Shown here one piece after another: positions 38,847-53,117 of a DNA stretch of 64,000 bases; within the stretch, counting starts at the first letter, position 1; the number at the start of each line of letters is the position of its first letter. A program made the position numbers and the translations under genes. Below the pieces are notes generated by a model. It was not told where the DNA came from. It did not search any database and saw nothing but the letters and a program-made list of their open reading frames with translations. The stretch comes from Chaetorhynchus papuensis (Eukaryota; Chordata; Aves; Passeriformes; Rhipiduridae), in contig VWYX01000012.1 in NCBI GenBank assembly GCA_013396525.1, positions 454,566 to 518,565 of the forward strand. Direction: 5' to 3'.

Positions 38847-41800
38847 GGACACTACCATACCAAAAGGTGAATTCTTTCTGATTTTTTTATTTAAAAAAAT
38901 CAGACTTCATACCTGCAATGGTACGCTCTTAGTTCTAAGCCAAATAAAAGGCCAAAACGATTGGTCAGAGAAATTAAAAGTTGCTGGATTTTCAAGTAAC
39001 TTTTTTCACACAAAAAGAACTTAGTAAAGAATGCCTGTGAGAAGAAATCAAAAATAGTTGAAAATTGAGTAGAAAATGGGGTAAAACTCGGTGAGCCTAC
39101 CATGAGGGTACTTTGGTGTTGGGAGTAAGACAGGTGTGAGGTATGTCTGACCCTTACAGAACCAGTTATGGTTACTATCTGAACACAGAAATGGAAAATT
39201 CAATTTTTACAGGATTTTATGACACGAACTTTCATATTATTTTGACATAAAACTTCCACTAAAATAATCCCAGATACTTATTTTAGCACACTTCCTTCTT
39301 TTCACTCATCTTTCAGAAAAGCATTGCCTGAGAGGAATTTTGCCAAAATTATTTCATAAGCTTTAAAAGAAACCCTTCATAATGCAACTTAAAGTTTTAT
39401 CTCAGCAAAAAGTTCTGTATTCTGTTCACAGCTATCTGATAGCCAAGATAGTTTCCTCTAACAGCCTCCCAGCCTCATAATTTTAAAGAATAAATCATAG
39501 ACAGAGAAATAATGGCTACAAGTAAAGGGAAAATTATTCTTAGTGCTTTAGAAACATTTTAAGTGAGTCAACATGCAAATATGATTTTAATTCTAACAAT
39601 CAGGACATTTTCCTCCTCCTGTTTTGGAAGAAACCTTATTACTTGTTTTGGAAACTCAAGGACCAAGACAGAGTTATAAAAGTTGAATTTAGATACCTTT
39701 GTTTATAGCCAGGATGAAAGGTTTTCTTTGTTAAAAACTCATCAAACACTTCAGAAGGAGGAGAATATTATTATATTGTGAGTCACTTTTCTTGGACACT
39801 GAAATTCTGAAGGGCCAACGGAACACTAACGAAGGTGCTCCATGCTAAACATCTGAATAAATGTGTTGACATCAATCAGAATACACACAGAACTTTAAGT
39901 ATTTGCGGAATCTGGTAAAGTAATTGGACACTTTGATTACCATTGCTGTGCAGAAGTTTGAACCCTATTAATACAAAAAATTACTATATAGAGAAATTTA
40001 TTGTTGCAAAATCATTAATATTTAGAAGACTGAAGACAGAAGAGGAGCGTTAAGACATCACTCAGGCAATAATAGAAGTAGCTAAAATTCTAGCATTGAC
40101 TTCAGTAAATCATGATTTGAATGAATTCAGAACAAATGTTATCTTACAACACTGCAGTATTTTACCTTTACAGAATTTGTATCACTTTTATTAAATGCAT
40201 AAAATACATCCTTACAACAGGGCACACTAAAGTTTTAGGCAGTGCTTTCTTACAGTTGGTTTCTCTACATTCATAACTGGACTGCAAACTCATTGCATAA
40301 AGTTCCCTCATCATCTTATCCCTCAGATTACTGTAACAGCAGTGTGCAGTCCATCATATGGTCTTGGAGCTGTGTTAAGGGAAAATTAGTCAGCTCAAGC
40401 TCCCAATTTTTAAAAAAATATGTATATAAAAATTGTATATATAAAAAAATCATATCCAGAGACAATTTTAAATTATTATTAAAAAAAAATTGTACACCTG
40501 ATGTGGTTTAATTGGAACTAATTATCTGATTGTCCTTATTGAATATACAATAGGTATTTAAAACATTACATGCAATAGAACTCACCAGAAAAGTTTCAAA
40601 ATTATTTAAAGCCGTACTCTACACACTATTTATATTTGGAGTTTATCAGTTATTTTTGCAAAGTTTTAACAAATTGCCAGCAAAAGCTACATAATACAGT
40701 GAAAATTAATGTTCATGTGGGAAATGTGGGACTTTTTTTTCACTTGTTAGTGTCCAAGTAGTTTCATGGCAATGTTTCTATGCTGCAGCTACATGCCTAA
40801 AACTGAAGACTGTCGAGACTGATCCAAAAAACCCCATAAATAAAGCAATAATTTTAGCATCAAAATAGTTTGGTGCCTAAGTGAGTACTTGTATTTTTAT
40901 TAGTAAATTACTGAACATGGGTGTAAATAAAATTGTTTTGCTCTTGTAAAGTGATGTTATATAATAACAAGGACTAAAAGAATATCCCTCAGATGGACAG
41001 TCACTTAGAATTACTGTAAAACTTGCTAACATCAGTTTGGTGTTAATCCTGCAGCTGTAGTTATTCATACATTTCTAATACTTTCACATAATGTATAACA
41101 CTGAGCCAGAGGTCCCATTACTGGAATAAGGAGTTGCTCAGCAAGAGACAATTTCTCACCTCACAAGGATTGGTCCCCTTTAAAGGAGTATCATGACAGA
41201 AGATGTGAATCTAAGTGCTATTAAAATATGACTTTATCCTTATCTAGGATATTATGAAACTGAATATTTTATATACTCCAGTGTTTGTATCAGCAGAGCT
41301 AAGGCTGTGTGGACACAGGACCTGCACTGCTTGAGCATATCAGGGGGAACAAGGGGAATGAGCCTACCTACGAGTTTTTTATAGCCATGCTGCACTCCTG
41401 ACTGCTGTGAGCTGTAATATTGGGATACAAACTCAGAACAACTATTACTGTCATAAAAACAGTACCAAAACTACAGACCTAAAGTAGATTTGAAAATTAA
41501 GTTTAATTCTATTATTAGTAACTTGATGGAGCAAAAAAAGACTGCAGTCACTGTTTCCTTACTTGAAAATATATGATTTAGAAATACGGATGAAACCCTT
41601 TAACTAACTTCTGCTGTAGTGACTAAACTGCCTAAACATAACCTGCATGCCAAAACTTATGTATTCCAAAATACTCCAGTGAGTACTCAAAGCGATGTTA
41701 GATGTCTTTTGAAAAGTTTGCATCTTTGAAAATCTAAAAAATGAAAGCTGCTAATAAAAAAACTACAGAAACTAACTACAGTAAAAATATCTTAGGAAAT

Positions 41801-42730
41801 TAATTTGCTCTTTTAATATAATATTTCCCATATTATTCATATTATATGTCTTCTTCATGGCCATTCAAATCATGCTTTAGGGTCTTATGTTTAAAATATT
41901 CATGATTAATGGTAATCTGGAAAAAGTATCTTGTTGATTTGGATTGTGGTTGCATTGTTTTCCTTTATGCTACATTTGCTTTATTGACATAGGTCACTAA
42001 ATTCTGTAACAGTTGCACAAAAATTTAAAAGGGAAGAATATAGTGAATGGATGAAACGACAAGAACCAAATGTCTTGTCAAGGGGAACTCAGAAATTTTT
42101 AAGTCTCAGTCCCAGTACAATTAAACTCCTATATTCTTAAGTAATCACCACCACTTTCTCCAACAGAGAATTGAATTGTGAATTAAATAATAAATTATTA
42201 AATTATTAGATAAAGCATTAGACACTGGTGAGCAGTAACACGCTTATAGCATGGTTGATTTTTTACAGTACCTTGTAGACATACATCCAAGTAAGCTCCA
42301 AAGCAGAGGCAGTTTTAAGGTCAGTAGCTCTGACTGGCACTGTCCTGCAGAGAGAGATGGACTGGTTCATTTGAAGAATGAAGGCTCAGTACCCTGCAGC
42401 CTTCCCCTTGTTACAGTGAGTGTCAGCCACTCCAGCTGTAAAAACTCTATATAATCCTACGTACAGAGATTCCATTAGGGTGATCATTTGATTACTTATT
42501 TTTTAGCATTCATCAGGATAACTGGAGTGTACTGGGGTTCTCTGTTGGTGCAGTCTGAACTGCAGCTTTGCAAACCATTGTACCTGCAGCTCCACTCACA
42601 GAAAACTAATGCAGAAAAAGAGGTGGCTTGTGTGAGACTGGCAGTGACTTGTGTAAGACTGCAAGTGAAGAACAAAGTGGAAGTTGGGGGCTTGATTAGT
42701 GTGAATTCAAGCTCAGAAAAATTCAAGCTC
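38847..42730. other. GABRG2 intron 1, AT-rich segment
   Basis: Intron sequence after the microsatellite. I see no exon, RNA gene or recognisable repeat. Several poly(A)/poly(T) runs are present, near 38881-38900 and 40412-40490. Confidence 0.6.
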
Positions 42731-42940
42731 ACTGAATCATTAGGGTTGGAAGGGACTTCTGGAGATCATCCAGTCCAAGGAAGACTCCAGGAGACTCCAG
42801 GAACCTCGCTGGGCAGCTGTTCCAGTGCTCTGCCACCCTTAACATAAAGAAGTTCTTCCTCATGTTGAGGTGGAACTTCTTGTGTTTCTGTTTACGGCCA
42901 CAACTCCTTGTCCTGTTGCTGGGCACCACTCAGTGTCTCA
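42731..42940 (-). mobile_element. CR1 LINE 3' fragment (minus strand) in GABRG2 intron 1
   Basis: The reverse complement of a CR1 3' end is clear: 'gggttggaagggacttctgg' and 'agatcatccagtccaa' mark the terminus. Then come 'gctgttccagtgctctgcca', 'aagaagttcttcctcat' and 'ctccttgtcctgttgctggg'. An internal deletion and a 10-bp duplication (AGACTCCAGG twice, near 42783-42800) distinguish it from the consensus. It is about 210 bp and antisense to GABRG2. Confidence 0.9.
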
Positions 42941-45900
42941 ACAAATACATATAAATATACAGATTAAGAAAAAAACGCCAAAACCTGACATAGGATGTCA
43001 GAGCTGAAGGGGGTTTTTTTCATTTTCATGCTCCATAGCCTATTTAGTGTTGTACTTTTTGAAACAGATTTCTATTGCAATACAAATTTCTTTTAACACA
43101 AATGATAAGATATAATTGTCCATGTTCTCAGTTTTGCCTACTAAGAAACCAACACCCTATCTGACACCTAATGCTGAAAATCTCACCAGTTCTGGGAATC
43201 TTCTCACATGACAGGGCTCCTTTTATCCTCTCAGTAATCCCTATTCCACTGAAGTCAGTCTGTTGCTGAAGGAAAAGCCAGGATATACCCAGTATACATT
43301 CTTACAAGTAGTTTTGTGCTCATCTGAGAATGGGAAAATCACCCAAAGTTAAATTATAACTCAGTAAGGATCTTCAAAAAGTGTTTCTTACACTGCATAA
43401 TGCTTTTGCAGAAAGCGCTCAACCTACATTCCAGCCAAATGATTTACAATACCTCTAAATGTTTTTTCCTTCAATTCTTCTTTTTTATTCTATACAGATG
43501 ATCAGCTAAAACTTTACACTCCACTTCAGCTCACAGACTGTAATGTAAATTGATCTTAAGTGGCACATAGGTCTTTTCCTGGCCCTCTGGACACAAAGGA
43601 ATTTCTCCATTCTAGAAAATGAGTTGTTTTCTGTTAATGGAAGTTCTGAACAAGAACCAGGGAGGCTTTTTGGCAATATAGGAGAGAGACATGAGTTCAT
43701 TTTATTTCTTGAAAAGATATGACAGCTGATGATAGAAATGGACATCCAGATACCTTCACTGGAAGTAGATGTAAACTTTCTGGGCTCAAAGCAGGACGCT
43801 GTTTACTTAGAATAAAATATGTTCCTTATACAATTAATAAAAAGACCACAGAAAGTACCAGGAAAGAATCATAAATTCCAGAAAAAAAGAGCCCATCACC
43901 ACTGTCAGGTAACTATAATTATTATTAGGTAAGGAAGATCCTTTCTCATGGAATGAGACTGAGACTCATTCAGCACCGATGAAATTAGGGACTACAACTT
44001 CCCCTAGGAAAAATATCCAACACACAATAACCAGGGTGAAGAGATATTTTAAGTGATGGAGAGATAAGAAAGGAACGGTATAAAGTGTCCATTCTAGATG
44101 TACTTTTTAGACTCAATATGGTGAGTGACTTTTGATGACTTTAAACTTAGCATTCATTGCATGCTTCCTTGGGATAATGGATTATGGCGTAAATTGTCAT
44201 GATGCTATAAAAAAGCAGAGCATGAGCGTCTGAATTCACCTAGAGTGTATACTTGTGGAGGTGTAATGTCTTTACAGGCATTTTATTTATGTGAGCACCT
44301 GCCTCAGAAGAGCTCTGGTGCAGTAAGTAGGAGCTTTTCTGTTTGAATTGGGTCTGGTTTCCTATTTTGATGTCCAAAAGTAACCTACTTATTTGATTCT
44401 TCTAATTAAGAAGAAATTTAGCTTTGCATTAAGCCAGAAAGTGGTGAAAACAGCAAACCAGAAAATAATATTACTTGCTTTTAAATTTCTAATATGAAGC
44501 AGTTAGAACTTAATTTATATCAGAATGTGTAACCATCTCCTTCAAGGTGAGAAATTTACAAAAGACCTATATATTTTTTTCATCCATATGAAAAGAGGAT
44601 GGGTAGAGAGAAATAGTGAGTACATATTTTCATAAGTTCTGACACCTGCCAACTGGCTCAGACAAACAGGTAAAAGAGGGGCAATGGTGGTAGGTTGAAG
44701 AAAACTATTGAGAGAATAGTGTGGATTATATCTAGTGTGATTCTGGGGTATTTGTATAGTTGTGTCAGGAAATTAATATGCAAGTCTTGTCAGACTGAAT
44801 ATTGGGTATTCAGTCTGACACACGGTGATATCCTCTTATTTATATAACAGCAATATTTTTAACACAACTGCTGTCAAAAAAAGGAGGCTTTAATGCTGAT
44901 GAAAACCACCAGTGACTGCATAAGCAGAAGAGAAATGTAACAAATACCTTCCCATGTAAATGACTACCTCATCTGCATAATGTTTTTTTCATGTGATGTC
45001 CTAAGCAACACAGAAAAAGTCGACTACAGCAGCTTTACTTGTTCTCTCTTATATAAAGGGCATAGAGTACACAGTGAAATTATCCCTGGCTGAAAACTTA
45101 TGAAAATGTTTTTCTTTCTAATAAGTGAGATGGTGCAGAGCCCAAATATTTATATAGATTCAAAGAGAAGAAAAATATTTTAAAATCCATTAAACTAGCA
45201 TTTCATTTCATAGGAAATCTCTAGCTGCATGTTTCCGGAAGAGGAGAGACTTCACCAGGGATATTTCTGCCCTTATCTTTTGCTCTTATGCTCTGCTATT
45301 GGGAGCTGCCAGATGCAAAATACATGGCACAAAATATCACTGATTTGACCCAGAGTAATGACTATATTATGATTACTGCAAAGTGATAGCAGGCAATAGA
45401 AATTCAGTAAATCATACAAGAATCTTAGTGCAACAGCTAATCACCACTAAGAAAGAAAAGCACTATTGTTTAAATCAGATTTTCATATCTTGATGATAAG
45501 TTCTATTTTTTCAGATCTAGTGGAAGGACATTTTCACACATATTCAATAAAGAACAACATAATGTGTCGGCCTAGCTGTGAAATCTGGCCATTGTGTATG
45601 AAACTAAATATTAGTCTTACAAGATAGAACATTCATCTGTTTGCAGACAGCCAGTAAAACATTAAACAAATTTTTACCATACCTAAAGCAACGTACACAG
45701 ATTATTGCCATAAGTAAAAGATCAATATATGTAAAAAAGCAATTTAAAATAAATGAAGGATAACAATGAGCTTTTTGACTGAACGGAATAAGAAGTTATT
45801 TACTTTTTATGCTTGTGTTAGCTCTTTCCAAATCATGCAGGTAGTCATGTATGAAATGGTATTTTTTACTGAATGTCATCTTGGACTTTGGTGTGAACCC

Positions 45901-48900
45901 TTGCGATGAAAAGCTACCTTTTTTACCGAGCTACTTATTTTCTTCAACTTTTTGAATGCTCCATGTTCTGCTGAAAAATACTTCTGAGAAATGCACCTTA
46001 AAGCAAATCTCATGCATACTCATAATAATCTTCTGCCAGAATTCCCCCCTCCAAAAAAAGTGGGTGATATGAGAAAATTAGTGTTTTCCTTTACTAGTGG
46101 TTCAATGTTATATTGTGTAACACAAATAGCATGTTCTGGTCATATGAAGCTTTTGTTAATCCGTAGCAAGATATCTTCAGATCCAAACAGAAATCTGCTT
46201 GCTGCAACAGATTGAGGATTATCCAGTGAATTCCACTTTCATTTAATTCCCTTAGATTATTTTTCAAGAGAGAGAAAAACAGCAGAAGAAAGAACGAGAA
46301 AGAGAACCATTAAGAGCAATTCATCAGATAATGCTAGAAAGCCTTACTAAACTAATCAATGTATTAGTCAATATATTATTAAGTGATGCACTTCTGGGAC
46401 CTACTAAACAACACATATGTTTGCTAAAGCTGGAGAAGTGTGTCACCAAAGCAGAATGAGATGTGCCCATGACAACCAGACACGGAGATCAGTTATCTCT
46501 TGGCCATTTTGTTTACATCCCATGGAAGGGTGGTAGAGTTTGTACTCTGCTTTTCCTCTCCAGAAACAGGTGAAGACACAAAAGACTTCACACGACAGAT
46601 TAGCACTAAAAGGGCTTTAATCAGGTGGACAGCAGATACTGAAGCAGGCAAGGGAAAACACTTTATCAAGGAGTCTACAATGACTTTTCCCCTCTGCTAC
46701 CCTAATTAATGCCTCTGGTTTCTACTTTTATGGCCCTAAGAGCCATTCTTCCAAAACTTAAGCTTTTAAACTGACTCTCTGTGCAGAAAAATAATCATCT
46801 GACCCCCCCAAAAATCAACAACATAATTCTATATGTAGACCATTAGCTCATGCTTATTTTTGGGAATGGACAGTATTTTCAAGACAACTGTGATACCATG
46901 GCACAAACAGATAAAACAGGAAAGGCAAACAGGCACAAAAATATCAATAAATGAAGAATGCCACCATATAATTGATATATAATTAAAATTACAGTCATCT
47001 TGACCTTCTTAGATGAATTACTGATAGCCCTTAGAGTTACTTAATTCAGAGAGTAAGGACTTCAGCTATGAGTCCAAGAAGGTTGTACACTTGCTATGAA
47101 TAAGAGGCAGAACTGAACCTGGTCTGGAAGTGAATTATGAAGACTGGAATTATACATTTTTAACATAGTGACAAGAAGCCTGCTTCAAATTGAAAACAAG
47201 TGCAGGGATTGGGAAGATGAGTTATTATGTTCAAATTAACAAAGATGATAAATGAAGAGCAACCATTTGCATGAAGTGAAGAGACCCTGGGTGTTTTGGG
47301 AGTCAGAGACCAGAGACATTCCACACTTGAACAAGAACAAAAGTGAGAAAGCTGGTAGTGGCTTCAGAAAGAAGATGGGACATGAGAACCCTGTAATATT
47401 TACACTGCCAAGAACTGTCTTAGTAGCTGAACTTGAATATTGAAAAGACACCTTTTGGCTTCTCTATGTGTAACTTAAAAGATGCATTCTGCTCCTCCAG
47501 CCTGTGAGGGCTCAAATGTGTTTGAGTATTACAATTTTGTTTTGTAATGGAGCAAAGAAGGTGAAGGGAAGGTGAAGATTTGGAAGAGGGGAAGGTTACC
47601 AATGGTAACATACTTGGAGGTCCTTGGAATACAATTACAAATATTGCTACTCTTTTACTAAAACCAAAAAATTAACCAGTATCACAGACCACATTGTATT
47701 GGATAAACATTGGATATTTGTAAGCTCTTTGGGGCAAGAACAATCAACAATATTTTAACAATTACTTTTCTCATTTTATTTCATGGTTTCTAAAGTAAAT
47801 GATAACAAAACCTCACTAAGCTGCTTTAAAGACTTATAGCATGCACTTAAAATTACTAAAAACCTTAATAGGGCTCTAATGTAGCACATGAGATTAAAGT
47901 CATGACAAATCTTTTGGGCCAAATTCCTAAATTCCATGTCCAGCATAACTAACAAGGCTCTAAAACCCATATTTAAGAATCAGTGGTGAGCAACATGAAA
48001 ATACTCTTCTCTGCACTGGTTATTGTGATCCAGATCCACAACTCTGCCTCCTTGATGTCAAAAGGTTGTAAATCTAAGGTACCTCTATTTTGTCCCGGTG
48101 AGGACAGTGTATCTTTCCTCTCACCATATGCCACCAGCACCTCTAGGGAGAGTTCATTGCTCAAAAATTAAATTATGCAATTCTATATTACTTGCTATTA
48201 ATATCCAACCACTTTCAACCAGTTTTACCCACTTAATTCATTTTAACCACTTAATAGCTAACCACTTTTACTCTGGTATACTTCTTAATAAGGGTTATTT
48301 TTATAATGAGTTCCAAAATTTACTATTCAGTCATCTAGGGATTATATGTGTGAAAACAACCCATATATAGATTTGATTTTAAAGAGGAATAAAAATAATT
48401 TTAGCCTTACTGATTTCAAAAAGTGGATTTTATTTTAGACTTTGACATAAAATTAATCTTTGGCCAAAAACCAAGAAATTCAGCTCTTGTGGTAACTTTG
48501 AGAAAGTTCTGAGTGTGTGAAGGCTTAAGGAGAATACTAGAAGGGAAAATTGTTAGCAGCTTTAATTACACAATTTGTTAAGGAAGGAAAAAAAAAAAGA
48601 AAGAGGAAAGATACTATATCTGTGAAATAAATTCTTCTGTTACAATCGCCAAAGCTCTATTTCTCTTCATCTCTCTATAGTAGATAAGCACAGATGTGAT
48701 TAAATTCAATGCAATATATATTCAGACTAAAAAATGAGAAACATTTGTTACCTGCAATCATTACCTGCATATGCAATGTTCCGACCTCCTCAATAAAATA
48801 GTAATGAAAGGATTTAATGAAAAAGCCGGAAGTTTAATAGTCAAATTATGTCCAATCATAAATAGTGCATATTTTAAATAGGACCTCTCCTTTTAGTTAA

Positions 48901-51610
48901 CGAGTAAGAATTCCAAATGATATGTAAACAATGTATTTCTTTAACAAAGATGTTATGTCTGCAATGACACCTTGAATAACAGGCTGAGGCAGCTAAGCTG
49001 GGCTTCAGTTTTGCAAAGTTTTAAGCATTCAAACCTTTATCCAGGAGAACACTTTCATTTGTGTTAAAATGTATACCAACATGGTTTTCTGCACAAGGAT
49101 CAGAATACTGAGCAGCTGGCAGTATGGAAAGCATAATCTTGGAAAATCTGACAGATATAAGATAAAAATGCAACATTTGCCAGCAAATGTATTCCATTTA
49201 TGTCCTCTCTTCTAAATTATTTCTTTGGTAATCTGTCCTGGAAAGCTGTAGATCTTAGAATAGCACCTGTTTTTTATTTAACAAATTATCCTGAGGTGTG
49301 TTTGCCAAATTCCCCAGGATCTCAGGAGAATAAGTTGCATGTAAAGTTTTACTTCAGTGGCTTCCAGTGGAATTTCTTATCAATACTCTGCAGTTATTCT
49401 GCATAAGTCTGTAGCTCATAAAAAGCTGCTGGATCTGTAGCAAGGGAAAACTGAAGATGGATTTATCCATGTGGGGGATATGCTATGATTAGTAAAACAT
49501 CTTTATCCTTAGCTTCTGCTCATCTGCCATTATTTTTAGGGGTTTGCAGGTGTCCATCTGACGATGGACCCATGGTCCCATGATGGTCCCATCAGCATCT
49601 GCTCAAGTCATGGAAAGACTCTTGTTTATAAAGAGTTCCTGATTTTCCAGTTTGGGTAAGATCCATAAATGACCAACAAAATCTCTGAAGCCTCATGGTG
49701 CCTCCTCTGTACTCATAGAAAATGGGGTCTGAAATCCTCTGCCTTTTGCCAGTGAGCCTGTTCTGAGTTGTCATGATGCTTTGTCCAGCTACCCTAAATT
49801 CCTTTGAGGACCTTGCTTCAGTGCTCACAACAAGTACAATCTCCATAAATGACACGACATGTAGCTGGTGCTTACATCTCTTCCAGGGAGACCCCACAGC
49901 TGGGCATGGATTAATCCAAGATGACTTAGTAATGCCAGATGGTAACATCCCTGCTTGGTCTTGTATCGATTCACCATTAAAGCTCCTTGCTGTTGTGCCA
50001 TGGTGGGTGCTCCACAGAGCTCTGATGGAGCCAAGGAAACCTGATGGGGAACTGGACATTGTGGCCTGAATATAAGGACACTTCAGTTTTCAACTGAAAC
50101 AGTCTCTGCATCACATTTAGTGGATCCTTTGACTTAGCCACAGCACAGAGCTGCAGGAGATGAGGAGACAAGGAGAAAAAAAAATCCTCTTACATAATGT
50201 CTTGAACTGAAGGAAACATTTTCACCACTGTATGTCTTTCTGGACTTTGTATCATTCCCTGTAGCATCTTCAGCACCCTGTGCTAAATATATTTTGAAAC
50301 TCTAGTTACATGAGTCTACGTGTCTTAGACCTTAATACGGTTTCTTCTCTTCAGGAATTTCAGAAATAAATTGGTAAGGGTGCTGGATAAACTTGGCTCC
50401 CACTGCAGTGTTTCAAAATAATGATTTGGAATCTGTCTGTGTCATCCATATGTCATCCATAGCAGTATGTCACCCATGTTACTTCTGACCCTTGTAGCCA
50501 GTTACACATATTAATCAAACCCACCCTTAGCTGCTGCTTGTACTTGGTTATTGTTCTTATTCTTGCTCTCTTTTCCAGTTATGAGGCATCCAGCTTTCTT
50601 TAGTCCTGAATAACATCTACTTATAAAACAACTTTCTGGTACCTTTCTCTGTAAAATTTTCTTTCCTTTTACAAAGAAAAACTTCTCTGACCATAATCAG
50701 AGCAATGACAATTTATAAAGTAAAATTCTATAATGCTAATGAGAGTCAAAAAAGGAATGCCAAAATATTTGTGGAGGAAAAAGAAAATTCTGGGAGATAT
50801 ATGTTTGTATGTGTATGGAATAGAAATTGCTCCTACTTTCCTGGTGTTTTGACGAGCCTTAATAGTCACATTCAAATGCAAGGGATGGGAAGATAGGCTT
50901 AGCAGTGATCATTATGCCTAGCCCACTCAAATGTCAAAAACTTCAGAGCTAGGTAGAATTTGCATGTTATGTGCCTTACCTTTTCCTTATTGGAGATTGA
51001 TAGAAAGAGAAATAAAAAGATAAGACAATGAGTGAGCCCATACACAGTTTCTTCTCACTAAAATAAAGTTACAGAGTCACCATAGTATTTATCAGTTAGG
51101 CCCTTTAAAACAATTGACCATTTTTTCAGAAAAAAAGATTCTGAAATTCTTGCATATAAAGGTGAATATACTTGTCTCTGGAAAAGTGCAGCATAAATAG
51201 ACAAGTAAGATGTAGCAGCTTTGCATCACAATTTATGTGGTGATTTTTGGAACCACCGTGTGTGAATTCAGCTGCAGCCCAGCAACACACCACAGCCAGT
51301 GCTTTGCACTGAGCCTGCATGGCCTCGGGACAGAGGCTTGTCAGGCCAGCTGGGTCTGAACTCCTCTTGACCTGCCCACAGCTTCGTTTTACTTGGTTTA
51401 GCTGCCACAGCCATTTATCTAATTGACCAGGCATCTGTGGCTAATTTGTTTGACTTTTTGTATGGTACAACCAGAGTTTTATTTAGACAATAGTAACAAG
51501 CCATGACTCCATGGAGAATGAGTTACTGACATTGCTGTGTAGTGTGGAGAAATACAAGGCTACTACAACTGCAGAGGACGGACTTGGAATGCAGCATAGC
51601 AGGGTAAAGG
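42941..51610. other. GABRG2 intron 1, middle segment
   Basis: Intron sequence between the two CR1 copies. It contains the 14-bp hairpin, a small ORF with a signal-peptide-like start at 47995-48171, an open frame on the minus strand at 49592-50059, and short tandem repeats near 49562-49593 (ATGGTCCCA) and 50437-50478 (GTCATCCATA). None is a supported gene. Confidence 0.6.
44788..44820. repeat. Perfect 14-bp hairpin, 5-nt loop
   Basis: TGTCAGACTGAATA at 44788-44801 is followed by the loop TTGGG and the exact reverse complement at 44807-44820. It lies in GABRG2 intron 1. The stem is too short for a typical pre-miRNA. It may be a folded-back remnant of a small transposon or a template-switch product. 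Confidence 0.9.
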
Positions 51611-51990
51611 CACAGAATCATGGAATCATTAAGGCTGGAAAAGGCTTCTAAAACAATTGAGTCCTGTTATTAACCCCACACTACCATCCGTGTTCACCAC
51701 TAAACTATGTCCCCAAGTATCACATCCACATGGCTTGAACACTTCCAGGCTGGTGACTCCAGCACTTCCTTGGGCAGTCTGTTCCAACACCTGACAACCC
51801 TTTCAGTGAAGAAATTTTTCCTAACATCCAACCTAAACCTCCCCTGATGCAATCTGCGGTTGTTTCCTCTTGTAATATCTCTTGTTACCCGGCAGAAGAG
51901 ACTGACCCCGACCTGGCTACAACCTCCTGTCAGGGAGATGCAGGGAGTGATAAAGTCCCCCCTAAGACTCCTTTTCTCCAGGTTAAACAG
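51611..51990 (-). mobile_element. CR1 LINE 3' fragment (minus strand) in GABRG2 intron 1
   Basis: This is a well-preserved CR1 tail of about 380 bp in reverse. It starts with 'cagaatcatggaatcatt', continues through 'caacacctgacaaccctttc', 'agtgaagaaatttttcctaa' and 'catccaacctaaacctcccc', and ends near 'cttttctccaggttaaacag'. It is 5'-truncated and has no coding capacity. It is closer to consensus than the copy at 42.7 kb, so it is probably a younger insertion or from a different subfamily. Confidence 0.95.
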
Positions 51991-52009
51991 GCATGGGGTG
52001 ACAGTTAAA

Positions 52010-52031
52010 AAAATCCACCTGGGTGGATTTT
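52010..52031. repeat. 10-bp palindrome with 2-bp spacer
   Basis: AAAATCCACC, the spacer TG and GGTGGATTTT form a near-perfect palindrome 20 bp after the end of the CR1 fragment at 51611-51990. The cause and any function are unknown. Confidence 0.8.
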
Positions 52032-53080
52032 AGAGCAGAGATGCTGACAGTCCTCACTGAGAAGCTGGCATGCTTATATATCCCACATGATCAAGGAGAT
52101 CCTGACATGAAGCCATCCTGATAGTACCAACCACCAAAGAAAGTTCATCAAAACAAATAAATTTTATAGGGGAATTGCAGAACACTTGTTGACGATTTTC
52201 CTACTCAGCTGACATACAGACATTAGTTTGCCACTTACATTCTTAATGTATCACACATCTACCCTGTTATCAGAACTAAATTCCACATCCACCTCTGCAC
52301 AGTCTGTTTTATGAGCATGAGTGCAAACAGCGTCTTGCATGATATAGGTTGGTTTATGTGGGAACACATAGGTTACTATTGGTTACCGTGCATTAAAAAC
52401 GAAGTTAAATCAGAAGCATTGTTTAAAAAAGAAACAACAAAAAATTAGTTTAATTTTCACCATTTGCTTATTCTTATTTTGTGAATGAGTTAGCTACATC
52501 ATGATGTAATTAAAGACGTGTATTGAACAGCTATTATCTGTTCATTCAGTTCTTTCTTCAGATGCTTTTCTAAAAACATTACAGTAATGATACTTCTTTG
52601 ATCCGAGAGAAGTAAGAATTATTAATACACTCAGAATAAACTAGTTTCACATTTATTTTTTACTGGCTCCCTAAACACTTAACTGACCCACTTGCTTTAC
52701 CAACAATATGGGCTTAAATGTTGCTGGTAAGCACAATGCAAAGTCATTCCCTAAGGAATGGTTAGGGATTATTTCTTCAGCATGAGATGATTTAGCATCA
52801 TATCCAGTCTTCATCAAACACAAATAATAAGGGGCATTTATATGCTTATAAATGTTGTAAAAATGGTTTACACTTATATGCAGAGAAGATATCACTTGGC
52901 TTAGCACAGCAAGTAGAAGGACACTAGTCCTTCAGCTGGGGTAAACATTCCATGTTCCTGGCTCCCAGCCCAACACTAGGAACAGTTCATTATAGTGCTC
53001 TGCTGTGTACTGAGATGTTTAAGATGACAATGAAAACATTCCCTGACAGATTTAATTCTAATAAGGATTTATATTCATTT

Positions 53081-53117
53081 TAACTTGAATTTATATTCAG
53101 CCTAACTTGAATTTATA
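53081..53117. repeat. 22-bp partial tandem duplication in intron 1
   Basis: TAACTTGAATTTATA occurs at 53081-53095 and again at 53103-53117 in direct tandem with a 22-bp period. It is local slippage in AT-rich intron sequence. Confidence 0.75.

Noticed and set aside
38636..38881. Open frame encoding Leu-Pro-Ser-Phe repeats
   Set aside because: It is the translation of the TTCC/ATCC microsatellite.
43970..43982. Second NRSE candidate (TTCAGCACC half-site)
   Set aside because: Only the left half-site is present; no GGACAG half follows at permitted spacing.
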